A stretch of 64,000 bases of DNA from JADCCX01 sp031378805 (GTDB lineage Bacteria > Pseudomonadota > Alphaproteobacteria > Rhizobiales > Beijerinckiaceae): contig JANNEO010000029.1 in assembly GCA_031378805.1 (NCBI GenBank), forward strand, positions 1 to 64,000. Reading direction: 5' to 3'. Of the stretch, positions 35,282 to 44,473 are shown in pieces. A program made the translations under genes and the position numbers. The notes beneath the pieces are model-generated. The model searched no databases. It was not told the DNA's origin and saw only the letters and a program-made list of their open reading frames with translations. The first letter of the stretch is position 1, and each line of letters opens with the position of its first letter.

Positions 35282-36529
35282 ATGACACCTGGCCTAGACG
35301 CCTACCTGATGGAATGGGGCAGCCTGCTGCTGCGCTGGCTGCACGTGATCACCGGCATTGCCTGGATCGGCTCGTCGTTCTTCTTCATGCATCTCGATGC
35401 CAGCCTGCGCGCCACGCCTGACATGCCGGCCACCCAGGGCAAACATGCGTGGCAAGTGCATGGCGGCGGCTTCTACGAGATGAAGAAGTGGTTCGTGGCC
35501 CCCGCCAATATGCCCGCAGAGCTGACCTGGCACAAATGGCAGAGCTACTGGACCTGGATCTCGGGGTTTTTCCTGCTGGTCTGGATCTACTATGCCCAGG
35601 CGACGCTCTATCTCATCGATCCCACGATCATGGTATTGACCACATGGCAGGCCTCCCTGATCGGCCTGGGAGGCTTGGCTGGGGGCTGGATCGTCTATGA
35701 TGCCTTGTGCAAATCCCCCATTGGCAAGAATGACAATCTGCTGGCGCTGGCGGGCTTCGGCTTCGTGATCTTGATGGCATGGGTGTTCTCGCAGACCTTT
35801 TCCGGCCGTGGCGCATTGATCCATACCGGTGCGCTGATGGCGACCATCATGACCGCCAATGTCTTCTTCGTCATCATACCCAACCAGACCATCGTGGTGG
35901 CGGACCTGGTGGCAGGGCGCACGCCTGACCCCAAATACGGCAAGATCGGCAAACAGCGCTCCACCCATAACAACTACATCACCCTGCCCGTGGTGTTCCT
36001 GATGCTGTCGAACCACTACCCCGTGACCTATGCCAACAACGCGGTCATCCCCGCCATCGTCACGCTGGTCATCATCGCTGGCGCCATCATCCGGCATTTC
36101 TACAACGTGCGGCATGGCGACCATGCGCAATCACCGTGGTGGACCTGGTTCGTGGCGGCAGCCTGCCTGTGGCTGGCATTCTGGGTGGCGATGGCATCAT
36201 CGCCCGGCGGGCGGGAGCGGCTGGGGATGAAGGCGCTTGAAGATCGGCGCGTGGCCCTGGCCGGATTGTCACTGCCGCCAGACCCGGTGACCAACATCAT
36301 CAATGGCCGCTGCGCGATGTGCCATGCGCCCGAACCTGTCTGGCCCGGCATCCAGATTGCGCCGAAGAACGTGATGCTGGACACGCCCGCCGCCATTGCA
36401 TTGCAGGCCGACGCCATCCGAATGCACGCAGTGCTGACTCACGCCATGCCGCCCAACAACCTGACAGGCATGACGCGGGAAGAACGTCATGAAGTCGCGG
36501 GTTGGCTCAAGGCGCAAAAATCGAAATAA
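35282..36529 (+). CDS. puuD: PuuD-type membrane urate oxidase with cytochrome c domain
   Basis: An integral membrane enzyme that oxidises urate and passes electrons to the respiratory chain through a fused cytochrome c, rather than to oxygen directly. About eight to nine transmembrane helices (LHVITGIAWIGSSFFFMHLD at the start, with conserved His) are followed by a C-terminal c-type haem domain with CAMCHAPEP (CxxCH near residue 343) and the distal Met region HAMPPNNLTGMT. The 415 residues match the known family. It is divergent from the M20 amidohydrolase, consistent with a purine/ureide catabolic pair. Confidence 0.92.
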   Translation: MTPGLDAYLMEWGSLLLRWLHVITGIAWIGSSFFFMHLDASLRATPDMPATQGKHAWQVHGGGFYEMKKWFVAPANMPAELTWHKWQSYWTWISGFFLLVWIYYAQATLYLIDPTIMVLTTWQASLIGLGGLAGGWIVYDALCKSPIGKNDNLLALAGFGFVILMAWVFSQTFSGRGALIHTGALMATIMTANVFFVIIPNQTIVVADLVAGRTPDPKYGKIGKQRSTHNNYITLPVVFLMLSNHYPVTYANNAVIPAIVTLVIIAGAIIRHFYNVRHGDHAQSPWWTWFVAAACLWLAFWVAMASSPGGRERLGMKALEDRRVALAGLSLPPDPVTNIINGRCAMCHAPEPVWPGIQIAPKNVMLDTPAAIALQADAIRMHAVLTHAMPPNNLTGMTREERHEVAGWLKAQKSK

Positions 36530-36649
36530 ATCAATTTATTCATAGTTATAGGCTAATTTTATTCGTGGCATGTTTTTTGAGCCGGCGAAATGAATTGACA
36601 TCGTATCCAGCCTGGATTCTGATTTGATCCAGACAAGGAAACATAACCG

Positions 36650-38302
36650 TTGGACGGCCATACTTTTCTTTTGAACCTGATGGGCGCCATCGCGCTCCTC
36701 ATCTGGTCGATCCGCATGGTGAAAACCGGCGTATTGCGGGCCTTCGGCGACCGCTTCCGGCAGACCATCGCACGGGCGACCTCCAACAGGCTCACCGCCT
36801 GTCTTGCGGGTGCGGGCGTGGCGACCGCCGTGCAAAGCTCCGCTGCCACTGGCCTGATCGTCGCGGGTTTCGCGGAACGCGGCATGATCACCCTGGCTCC
36901 TGCGCTGGCCGTGATGCTGGGGGCGGATATTGGCTCCACCATCGTTGTGCAGGCGCTGGCGTTCAACCTGCAAGCGCTGGTGCCGGTGTTGCTGGTGCTG
37001 GGTGTGGGGCTTTTCCTCCTGGCTGATAAGCCGATCCCCAAGCAACTCGGGCGCATCATTATCGGCCTTGCACTGATGATTATTGCGCTGGGCATGGCCA
37101 AGGCCGCAGCGGAACCGTTGAAGCAAAGTCCCCTGCTGGCGATGGTGATGCAGCGGCTTGGCAACGATCCGATCATGGCAGTCATCCTCGGTGCGCTGAT
37201 TGCCTGGCTGATGCATTCCAGTGTCGCGGCGATCCTGCTGATCATGTCGCTGGCCGCCACCGGAGCCATCGCGGTGGCACCGGCCCTTGCGCTTGTGCTG
37301 GGTTGCAATATCGGGTCCGCGCTGATTCCCCTCGGCCTGTCGCTGCGTGGGCCGCTGGCCTCACGGCGCATCCTGGTGGGCAACCTGGCCTTCCGCACCA
37401 TTGGCGTGATCCTGGCGCTGCTGTTCCTGCCGCAGGTGGTCGATGCCTCGACCTGGTTTGCCAGCGATCCCTCGCGGCAAATCGCCAACCTGCACACGCT
37501 GTTCAACATTGGCGTGGCCCTGCTCTTCCTGCCGCTTACGGGGTTTGCGGCGGCGTGGCTGGAGGGGCTGCTGCCTGACACGAAGGGTGCTGACCAGCGG
37601 CAGGTTGCCCATCTCGACGACAGCCTGCTGGAACGCCCGCAAGTGGCGCTCGCCGCTGCCCAGCGGGAGGTGATGAAGATGGCGGATCATGTCGAGATCA
37701 TGCTGCGCGATACGCTGCTGGCTTTCGAGAACAGCGACGAGCAGCGCCGCCAGGACATCAAGGCGCTCGACAACGAGGTGGACCGACGCCAGGAGGAGGT
37801 GAAGCTCTATCTTACCCGTCTGACCCGCCAGCCTCTCTCCGATGCGGACAGCCGCAAGGCGTTCGATCTCATCTTGTTCACCACCAACCTCGAGCATGTG
37901 GGCGACATCATCGACAAGAGCCTGCTGGAACTGGCTGCTAAGAAGCAGCGGCTGAAGGTGGAGTTCTCACCGGCAGGATGGGGGGAGATCAAGTCGCTGC
38001 ATAACCGCGTGGTCGAGCAGATGCGCCTCGCCATGACCGTGTTCATGACAGGAGACATGAGCATGGCGCGCGAACTGGTGGCGGAGAAGGACCGCATCCG
38101 GGCCGCAGAGCGCGAGGCCATGGAAAACCACCTGCAGCGGCTGCGCGACGGCACGCTGGCCTCCATCGATACCAGCGCGCTGCATCTCGATATCCTGCGG
38201 GATCTCAAGAGGATCAACGCGCATGTGACGGCGGTGGCTTATCCGAGCCTGGAGGCATCGGGGGTGTTGCGGGGGAGCAGATTGCGGGCGGATGCGGCGT
38301 GA
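36650..38302 (+). CDS. Na/Pi cotransporter family protein with PhoU-like domain
   Basis: A sodium-phosphate symporter of the NptA/YjbB type. The two inverted repeats carry the signature segments AVQSSAATGLIVAG and MHSSVAAILLIMSL. Eight or so helices occupy residues 1-310, and the C-terminal 230 residues are a helical PhoU-like domain (QREVMKMADHVEIMLRDTL, FTTNLEHVGDIIDKSLLEL). The start is a TTG at 36650 with AGGAAA upstream; an ATG at 36680 would cut into the first helix. A short AT-rich inverted repeat (AATAAAT-CA-ATTTATT) lies at 36525-36540, at the end of puuD. Confidence 0.9.
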   Translation: MDGHTFLLNLMGAIALLIWSIRMVKTGVLRAFGDRFRQTIARATSNRLTACLAGAGVATAVQSSAATGLIVAGFAERGMITLAPALAVMLGADIGSTIVVQALAFNLQALVPVLLVLGVGLFLLADKPIPKQLGRIIIGLALMIIALGMAKAAAEPLKQSPLLAMVMQRLGNDPIMAVILGALIAWLMHSSVAAILLIMSLAATGAIAVAPALALVLGCNIGSALIPLGLSLRGPLASRRILVGNLAFRTIGVILALLFLPQVVDASTWFASDPSRQIANLHTLFNIGVALLFLPLTGFAAAWLEGLLPDTKGADQRQVAHLDDSLLERPQVALAAAQREVMKMADHVEIMLRDTLLAFENSDEQRRQDIKALDNEVDRRQEEVKLYLTRLTRQPLSDADSRKAFDLILFTTNLEHVGDIIDKSLLELAAKKQRLKVEFSPAGWGEIKSLHNRVVEQMRLAMTVFMTGDMSMARELVAEKDRIRAAEREAMENHLQRLRDGTLASIDTSALHLDILRDLKRINAHVTAVAYPSLEASGVLRGSRLRADAA

Positions 38303-38743
38303 TCAATCCGAGGTCAAAACCTCGACACCCAGGCTTGCGGCCGATTGCACCATTTGCTTGTCAAACGTCATCAACCTTGCCCCAAGACGCATTGCGATAA
38401 CCAGATGAAGGGCATCCGGCGTTCTGAGTGGCAATTCAAGGCCGTGAATCCAGGCAATCGCCTGCTTCAGGTCATGCCGGGTCATTTCGACAGAATTGGT
38501 ATACTGGCCGATCCAGGCATCACCATTGCCGATGCATTTCACAGCCTGAGCTTTCGTCAGTTCAAGCGTGCGAAAGCGTCGCGCAACGACAGACGAGAAC
38601 TCTGCCACCGTAAGATCGCTCACGACGACCTGACGTGTCCATGAACTGATCAAAGCTGTGGCACGACCGCTCAGCGCATCGTCAACATGCAACGGAACAA
38701 AGGCGCTGGCATCGAGATAAAGGCTATCGGTGGGGATATTCAC
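38303..38743 (-). CDS. PIN domain toxin (VapC-like)
   Basis: A 146-residue PIN-domain ribonuclease. The acidic active-site residues appear as LYLDASAFVPL, SDLTVAEFSSVVARR, RTPDALHLVIA and LMTFDKQM, which follow the VapC order (D, E, D, D). It starts four bases inside the antitoxin stop (ATGA), the usual toxin-antitoxin coupling. Its stop is directly beside the convergent Na/Pi gene stop, with no space. The target RNA is unknown. Confidence 0.92.
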   Translation of the reverse strand: MNIPTDSLYLDASAFVPLHVDDALSGRATALISSWTRQVVVSDLTVAEFSSVVARRFRTLELTKAQAVKCIGNGDAWIGQYTNSVEMTRHDLKQAIAWIHGLELPLRTPDALHLVIAMRLGARLMTFDKQMVQSAASLGVEVLTSD

Positions 38744-38994
38744 CGCCAGTCTTCGTCCCGCATCTGCCGGATCAATTCTGCGGCGTTCAGCGTTGCCGGA
38801 CGCTCCGGTGTAACCCGATTGGTAATGAGCCAGTCAATTGCTTCTTTGGTAACAACACGTCCTGCCTTCACAACAGGACGTATCTCCACAACCGGAGTGC
38901 CATGGCGCGTGATGATGACCTCGTCGCCAGCAAGCGCACGATCAATCAGGCTGGAAAGGTGGCTTTTGGCCTCGGCGACACTGTGTTTGCCCAT
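38740..38994 (-). CDS. Phd/YefM-type antitoxin
   Basis: An 84-residue antitoxin with the Phd/YefM DNA-binding fold (HSVAEAKSHLSSLIDRALAGDEVIITRHGTPVVEI) and a C-terminal toxin-binding tail ending RQMRDEDW. It precedes and overlaps the PIN toxin. Phd-type antitoxins paired with PIN toxins are common hybrids. A perfect palindrome ATAGCTAT lies at 39004-39011, about ten bases before the start, and may be the autoregulatory operator. Confidence 0.92.
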   Translation of the reverse strand: MGKHSVAEAKSHLSSLIDRALAGDEVIITRHGTPVVEIRPVVKAGRVVTKEAIDWLITNRVTPERPATLNAAELIRQMRDEDWR

Positions 38995-39003
38995 GTAGGA
39001 ATT

Positions 39004-39011
39004 ATAGCTAT
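39004..39011. promoter_or_regulatory. Short palindrome before the toxin-antitoxin operon
   Basis: ATAGCTAT is a perfect eight-base palindrome ten bases upstream of the Phd-type antitoxin start. Autoregulated toxin-antitoxin operons often have such a site at the promoter. It is short, so this is only a candidate. Confidence 0.35.
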
Positions 39012-39030
39012 CAGATGACCATAACTCAAG

Positions 39031-40521
39031 TCACCGCTTCCGCATCATCCCCCACACCTTCGGCCCCACCAGCGCCAGCACAGCCAGCGCAAGCAGGCTG
39101 GCCGAAATCGGCCTGGTGAGAAACGCTGTCATGTCGCCCTGGCTGATCGTCATGGCCTGGCGAAAGTTCTGCTCCGCCAGCGGCCCCAGGATCATGCCGA
39201 TGATCACCGGCGCAGTGGGAAAATCATAGCGGCGCATGAAGAAGCCCATCACGCCCATGGCATAGAGCAGCAGGAGGTCGACCACCGAGCGGCTGATGCC
39301 ATAGGTGCCGATGGTGGCGAAGACCAGGATGCCGCCATAGAGCAGCGGCGTGGGGATACGCAGGATCTTCACCCACAGGCCAACCAGCGGCAGGTTGAGC
39401 ACCAGCAGCATCACATTGCCGATATAGAGCGAGGCGATAAGGCCCCAAACCAGTTCCGGCTTGGTGGCGAAAAGCTGCGGGCCGGGATTGATGTTGTAGC
39501 TCTGGAACGCTGACAGCATGATCGCGGCCGTGGCCGAGGTTGGCAAACCCAACGCCAGCATAGGCACCAGAACGCCAGCGGCGGAGGCGTTGTTGGCCGC
39601 TTCTGGCCCGGCCACGCCCTCAATGGCGCCGTGACCGAATTCCTCGGGATACTTCGTCAGCTTCTTCTCGGTGTAATAGCTGAGGAACGTGGGGATTTCC
39701 GCGCCACCCGCTGGCATCGCGCCAATGGGAAAACCGATGAAGGCGCCGCGAATCCAGGGTTTCCACGAGCGCGCCCAATCCGCCTTCGACATCCAGAGAG
39801 AATCCTTGACCTCGAGCACGCTGTCGTCCTGAGTTTTCGAGGATTTCTGGAAGGCGAGGTAGAGCGTCTCACCCACTGCGAAGAGGCCGACGGCCACCAC
39901 GATGACGTTGATGCCATCGAACAGCTCTGTGACGCCAAAGGTGAAACGCGCCTGCCCGGTCTGGTTATCGATGCCGATCATGCCAAGGAAGATGCCGATG
40001 GCCAGCGCTGTGAGGCCACGCACGGCCGAGGAGCCGAGAACTGCAGAGACTGTCACGAACGACAGGATCATCAGGGCAAAATAGTCGGCAGGGCCGAACA
40101 TCAGGGCAAGATTGACCACCGGCTCGGCCAGGAAGGTGATGCCGATGGTGCCGATGGGGGCGGCCACGATGGAGCCGATGGCGGCGGTTGCGAGTGCGGC
40201 ACCTGCACGGCCCTTCTTGGCCATCTTGTTGCCTTCCAGCGACGTGACAATGGAGGCACTTTCACCCGGTGTGTTCAGCAGGATCGACGTGGTCGAACCG
40301 CCGTACATCGCGCCGTAGTAGATGCCAGCGAAGAGGATCAGCGCAGCAGTAGGCTCGACCTTGTAGGTCAGTGGTAACAGAAGCGCGATGGTGAGCGCAG
40401 GTCCCAGCCCCGGCAGCACACCGATGGCCGTGCCGACGGTGACACCGACGAAGGCCCACAAAAGATTCATGGGCTGCAGCGCAACGCCGAAGCCGTTCAT
40501 GAGATGGCCGAAGGTGTTCAT
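39031..40521 (-). CDS. Tripartite tricarboxylate transporter, large permease TctA
   Basis: The 496-residue membrane permease has the TctA signatures GVLPGLGPALTIALLLPLTY, YYGAMYGGSTTSILLNTPGE and GFPIGAMPAGGAEIPTFLSY, with about twelve helices. Together with TctB and the TctC binding protein it imports organic acids by proton or sodium coupling. It overlaps tctB by four bases. It ends a unit that also encodes a molybdenum hydroxylase and a ring reductase, so the cargo may be an aromatic or heterocyclic carboxylate rather than citrate. Confidence 0.94.
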   Translation of the reverse strand: MNTFGHLMNGFGVALQPMNLLWAFVGVTVGTAIGVLPGLGPALTIALLLPLTYKVEPTAALILFAGIYYGAMYGGSTTSILLNTPGESASIVTSLEGNKMAKKGRAGAALATAAIGSIVAAPIGTIGITFLAEPVVNLALMFGPADYFALMILSFVTVSAVLGSSAVRGLTALAIGIFLGMIGIDNQTGQARFTFGVTELFDGINVIVVAVGLFAVGETLYLAFQKSSKTQDDSVLEVKDSLWMSKADWARSWKPWIRGAFIGFPIGAMPAGGAEIPTFLSYYTEKKLTKYPEEFGHGAIEGVAGPEAANNASAAGVLVPMLALGLPTSATAAIMLSAFQSYNINPGPQLFATKPELVWGLIASLYIGNVMLLVLNLPLVGLWVKILRIPTPLLYGGILVFATIGTYGISRSVVDLLLLYAMGVMGFFMRRYDFPTAPVIIGMILGPLAEQNFRQAMTISQGDMTAFLTRPISASLLALAVLALVGPKVWGMMRKR

Positions 40522-41015
40522 ATCAATGCCTCGATCAGGCCGGAGCCGATCTTGTAGCCCAGCACTCTGTCGAATCCGACATAGGCGACGAATGCGAGCA
40601 GGAAACCGATGATGGCATCACGCACAAGACTGGTGCTGCCAAAAGCTTTCGCAGTGAAGACCAGCAGACATGTGGAAGACAGGATGAAGCCAATATAATC
40701 GATCAACGCGGCATTGATCGCAAGACCTCCGACGAGCCAGAGTCCTCCAGGCCAATCAACCTCGCCAAACTCGTCCGTCTCATGCGACCAACCGCCGGTG
40801 AGCGCATCCTTGACGAGGAACAGCCCCATCACAACCAGCAGGAATGAGGTGGCCCAGGCAAAGGCGCGCGGTCCGACAGAGGCGTAAGCGGGCTGCGCAA
40901 TTTCAGTCGTCTGCCACCCTGCGATCAAACCCAGCACCACGACGCCAATGGCGATGCCGAGATCACCCTTCGCCAGTCCGCGTGGTACGGCAGCGGATGT
41001 TTGCTCGCCCGTCAT
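40518..41015 (-). CDS. Tripartite tricarboxylate transporter, small subunit TctB
   Basis: A 165-residue protein with four predicted transmembrane helices and the usual weak TctB similarity (GDLGIAIGVVVLGLIAGWQT, FAWATSFLLVVMGLFLV, YIGFILSSTCLLVFTAKAFG). Position between TctC and TctA genes and a four-base overlap with tctA confirm the assignment. Confidence 0.9.
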   Translation of the reverse strand: MTGEQTSAAVPRGLAKGDLGIAIGVVVLGLIAGWQTTEIAQPAYASVGPRAFAWATSFLLVVMGLFLVKDALTGGWSHETDEFGEVDWPGGLWLVGGLAINAALIDYIGFILSSTCLLVFTAKAFGSTSLVRDAIIGFLLAFVAYVGFDRVLGYKIGSGLIEALI

Positions 41016-41067
41016 TCCATTCCCCCTGATCCTCCCCCCATGAAGGGAAAAGAATACTTGTCTACAT

Positions 41068-42039
41068 TCAGCTCGACAGGCCCAGATCCTTTAGGATGCC
41101 GGTGATCCGCTCGATCTCGGCCGTGAGGAAAGCACCATAGGCGTCGCCGGAGAGATACACACCTGTCCAGTCCTTCTTCTCAAGCTCGGACTTCCAGGCC
41201 GGACCGGCGACCATCTTGTCGAACAAGGCAATCAGGGCGGCACGTTGAACCGCGGAGATGCCCGGCGCACCAAACACGCCACGCCAGTTGAACAGTTCGA
41301 CATCAATGCCCTGCTCCTTGAAGGTCGGGACATCAATTCCTGGCAGACGCTTGTCGGAAGAAATTGCCAAAAGGCGCATCTTGCCGGCCTTCACCTGCTC
41401 GGAAAACTCGCCGTAGCCGGAAATACCTGCCGAGACCTGCGAACCCAGGATCGCGGCCTGGGCCGGTCCACCGCCGGAGAACGCAACATAAGCCACTTTC
41501 TTGGCCTCGACTCCGAGTGCTTTCGCCATCATACCCGCCAGGATATGATCCGACCCACCGGCAGAACCACCCGCGATCGATACCTTGCCCGGATCAGCCT
41601 TCATCGCCTTTGCCACGTCGTCGAGCTTCTGGAAGGGCGATGACGCGGGAACCGCGAGCACCAGCGCTTCACCCGTGAGACGCGCGAGCGGAACGAGATC
41701 GGTCATCTTGACGGGAGACTTGTTGGCGATGAGCGAACCCACCATTACCATTCCACCGACCATCACGGCGTTGTCCTTGCCCTTCTTCGCGCCCAGGAAT
41801 TTCGGCAGGCCAACCGCGCCACCCGCGCCAGGTGCGTGCTCGAACTGGAAATTGGAAATGATGCCATCGGTCCGCATTGCCAGCTCGATCGAACGTCCAG
41901 TCTGGTCCCAGCCGCCGCCGGGCGCGGCCGGAATGAACATCTCGATGGTGCTCAGCGCCTGCGCTTGGGCTGGCAAGCCCAACGTCGCGGCAGCGCCAGC
42001 GACGAGGCCAAGCTGAAGGGTGTGACGGCGGGTAATCAT
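41068..42039 (-). CDS. Tripartite tricarboxylate transporter substrate-binding protein TctC
   Basis: The periplasmic binding protein of the Bug/TctC family has 323 residues. A Tat-like signal (MITRRHTLQLGLVAGAAATL, cut near AQAQA) precedes the Bug-type blocks IEMFIPAAPGGGWDQTGRSI and KVSIAGGSAGGSDHILAGM, and LPGIDVPTFKEQGIDVEL. Ligand identity cannot be read, although the binding pocket in this family suits carboxylates. It follows the UPF0280 gene by 53 bases on the same strand, with AGGAGG-like sequence before the ATG. Confidence 0.93.
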   Translation of the reverse strand: MITRRHTLQLGLVAGAAATLGLPAQAQALSTIEMFIPAAPGGGWDQTGRSIELAMRTDGIISNFQFEHAPGAGGAVGLPKFLGAKKGKDNAVMVGGMVMVGSLIANKSPVKMTDLVPLARLTGEALVLAVPASSPFQKLDDVAKAMKADPGKVSIAGGSAGGSDHILAGMMAKALGVEAKKVAYVAFSGGGPAQAAILGSQVSAGISGYGEFSEQVKAGKMRLLAISSDKRLPGIDVPTFKEQGIDVELFNWRGVFGAPGISAVQRAALIALFDKMVAGPAWKSELEKKDWTGVYLSGDAYGAFLTAEIERITGILKDLGLSS

Positions 42040-42092
42040 GGTGACCTCCTGAAGACAATTTTGTTCGTTGCATCCTGTTTAAGACATCAGGT

Positions 42093-42962
42093 TCAAGAGT
42101 CCAGTCTCTCCAGATATCCTACCTCCCGCCCGCATATCCTGGTCTCGCCCTGCAAGGAGATGAAAGCGCCAAGGATAAGCTGACGATCAGCCAAAGCTTG
42201 TGCGCTGCGCAAACCTGCATCAAGTGCTTCATTCCGCAGGGTTGATGGCAAGGCATCGACGCCAACCGTGACGGCGCGATCACCCAAATCCGAATCCGGG
42301 TCCAGGCTGCGTGCAGCGGCACGGCGCACGGCACCATGATTCACGGTCACGGCGTTGGCGATCATGGTCGCGGCGGCATCGGCGGCGGCGCAGGAGTGCG
42401 CGACGACCGTTACGGCATCAGCGATGCCGAGCGAGAAGGAGCGCCCACGCCACCCCGAGGTAGCGATGCCGCCAATGCTGCCAGAGCCATCGATGACGAT
42501 TTGCCCCAGTTGTGCGGGAGAGCCTGGATCGGGAACCACACCGATGCGGAGGCTGTGTCCGGGCATGGCAGAAACCGCGATATCGCCGCCATTGTTGACA
42601 TAGACCGTGCTGAGATCGGCCACCGTCCGCATCGCATCCAGGACTTCGTCGGCGACAGCGCCTGCCACAGCGGCCATCGGCGTGATAAAGTGAGTCCGGT
42701 GCGGCCAGCACGCCGCGATCATGCGCCTTGCAACGGGCGTATCCGCAATTGGAGGCGTTTCGCCCGTCAGGGCCCCCCGCAGCAAAGGCAATTCACTCGA
42801 CAATTCACCCAGGATGGTCTGGAATCGCTTGACTGCCCCATCATAAGCCCTGCGCAGGCTGCTGGCGTTGCCCTCGGCCTTGATCACCAGATCGATGGGA
42901 CCATGGTGAAGGTGCAGGCGTCCGCCCGGCAGCTCACCCATCTGGGGTGACTGCCAGTTCAC
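42093..42962 (-). CDS. UPF0280 family protein (ApbE-like fold)
   Basis: The 289-residue protein has the UPF0280 pattern: a PIDLVIKAEG start, ITPMAAVAGAVADEVLDAM, VNNGGDIAV, and GIATSGWRGRSFSLGIADAV near the middle. The family is distantly related to ApbE, which attaches FMN covalently to target proteins. Its start overlaps the stop of the 6-hydroxynicotinate-reductase homologue by four bases. Since the characterised Eubacterium barkeri reductase carries a covalently bound flavin, a role as its flavin transferase is an attractive inference. Direct evidence for this activity is not in the sequence. Confidence 0.85.
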   Translation of the reverse strand: MNWQSPQMGELPGGRLHLHHGPIDLVIKAEGNASSLRRAYDGAVKRFQTILGELSSELPLLRGALTGETPPIADTPVARRMIAACWPHRTHFITPMAAVAGAVADEVLDAMRTVADLSTVYVNNGGDIAVSAMPGHSLRIGVVPDPGSPAQLGQIVIDGSGSIGGIATSGWRGRSFSLGIADAVTVVAHSCAAADAAATMIANAVTVNHGAVRRAAARSLDPDSDLGDRAVTVGVDALPSTLRNEALDAGLRSAQALADRQLILGAFISLQGETRICGREVGYLERLDS

Positions 42963-44473
42963 CCGCCAGCTTTCAACGGCCAGGGATTGCGCGGCGGCAT
43001 TGGCTCGATCCGCGCAGTATCGCCAAAGGCTCGCACGACATCCGAGACAGGAATGATCTCGCCTCCATGCCCTCCGCTCGATTCATAGAGCGCGCGCGGC
43101 AAGGTGAATTCCATGGGAGCCACCAGCGCTGGAGTCGGCACATATCCGAAGGCATTCTTCGGCAAACGCGTGACATCCACCATCACGGTGATGCCGCCAC
43201 CCGGCCATAGCATTGCCGGTGCTCCACCCAGCGTGACGCGCGTCGTGCCGTCCTGAACGGAGCGCGTGAGCAGCACCGGGTTCTCCGTGACACCCGCCCG
43301 GAGGCTGCCACCGGCACCGGCCATGAACAGCACGGTACACAATGAGGGCTCGCAGTTCTCGCCGATACGGTCCACCACGGCGCGCACGCCAGCAGGCATC
43401 TCTGCAGGTTGCGGCACGAGATCCTTGTCCAGAACGCACCACAGGGCGTCTTCTCCCGTGGTCGAGGTCAACAACAAGCGAAGTCCAGGCCAGGCCGTGG
43501 CGGGATCAATCCGCTGGATGATCGCCAGCGGGTCGGTAATGTCGGTGCCGCCCCAGCCCATGCCGGGGCTGGCAACCTGGAAGTAGCGGCCAGGAGTGGA
43601 TTTGCGGCCACGCACGCGGATACCGGCGGGACGCATATCGAGCACCCTGCCCGCCTGGTGCTCGGTCAGCACACCGGTGATGTGATCATCCACGACGATC
43701 ACCTCGTCGACCTGCCCCAGCCATTGCTTCGCAAATATGCCAATGGTTGCGGAACCGCAGCCTACCCGCATTCGGCTTTCTTGCCTGCCATCAACGATGG
43801 GGGCCTTGCCTGCCTGCACGATGACGGAATGCCCTGCGTCGATCGTCAACTCAACGGCTTCACCATTGCAGAGATTGAGCAACACTTCGCAGGTGACGTT
43901 GCCTTCTTTCTTGGAACCACCGGTGAGATGGCGCACGCCGCCCAGAGATAGCATCTGGGAGCCGTATTCGGCTGTCGTGACATGCCCCACCTGCTCGCCC
44001 GCCACCCGAATGGCGGCCGCTTCCGGACCAAGATGCCGGTCGGTGTCGATCTTCACCTTCACGCCGCAGTAGCTGAAGATGCCCTCGGTGACGACCGTGA
44101 CTGTGTCGACGCCATCATGTGTCTGTGAAACGATAAAGGGCGCAGGCTTGTAATCGGGATAGGTGGTGCCCGCACCAATGCCGGTCACGAAGGTACGCGC
44201 TGGGTTGAGAATGGCTCCGTCCCACTCCGCAGACCCATCCGCAAAGGGAACCAGCATTTGTCCCGTCTCGACGGCCTGTTGCAGCAACACCACGGGATCG
44301 GTGCGGACCAGCATCCCATCCTGATTGGCGTAGCGTGCGCAGGCCCCCGAGCGCCCAGGGCGGATGCGGCACAGCACAGGGCAGGCATCGCAGCGAATGA
44401 TTCCCTCATTTCCCTCGGCAGCACCGAATTTGGCGGAGCGCTCGGCAAGGGAGGTTGTGGCCGCGGATGTCAT
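42959..44473 (-). CDS. hnr: 6-hydroxynicotinate reductase homologue
   Basis: This 504-residue iron-sulfur protein resembles the 6-hydroxynicotinate reductase of Eubacterium barkeri, which reduces 6-hydroxynicotinate to 1,4,5,6-tetrahydro-6-oxonicotinate with ferredoxin. The N-terminus has a Cys cluster (CDACPVLCRIRPGRSGAC, Cys28, 31, 35, 45), and more Cys are at 136, 195, 202, 239, 374 and 379, enough for several Fe-S clusters. It overlaps the molybdenum subunit gene and UPF0280 gene by four bases each. A TrxR-like ferredoxin-NADP reductase in the same unit could supply electrons. An enamidase, the next step, is not in the window. The exact substrate remains inferred. Confidence 0.8.
   Translation of the reverse strand: MTSAATTSLAERSAKFGAAEGNEGIIRCDACPVLCRIRPGRSGACARYANQDGMLVRTDPVVLLQQAVETGQMLVPFADGSAEWDGAILNPARTFVTGIGAGTTYPDYKPAPFIVSQTHDGVDTVTVVTEGIFSYCGVKVKIDTDRHLGPEAAAIRVAGEQVGHVTTAEYGSQMLSLGGVRHLTGGSKKEGNVTCEVLLNLCNGEAVELTIDAGHSVIVQAGKAPIVDGRQESRMRVGCGSATIGIFAKQWLGQVDEVIVVDDHITGVLTEHQAGRVLDMRPAGIRVRGRKSTPGRYFQVASPGMGWGGTDITDPLAIIQRIDPATAWPGLRLLLTSTTGEDALWCVLDKDLVPQPAEMPAGVRAVVDRIGENCEPSLCTVLFMAGAGGSLRAGVTENPVLLTRSVQDGTTRVTLGGAPAMLWPGGGITVMVDVTRLPKNAFGYVPTPALVAPMEFTLPRALYESSGGHGGEIIPVSDVVRAFGDTARIEPMPPRNPWPLKAGG

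Noticed and set aside
36525..36540. Intrinsic terminator after puuD
   Set aside because: AATAAAT-CA-ATTTATT is an inverted repeat but is all A/T with no GC stem and no T-run, so a terminator role is not supported.
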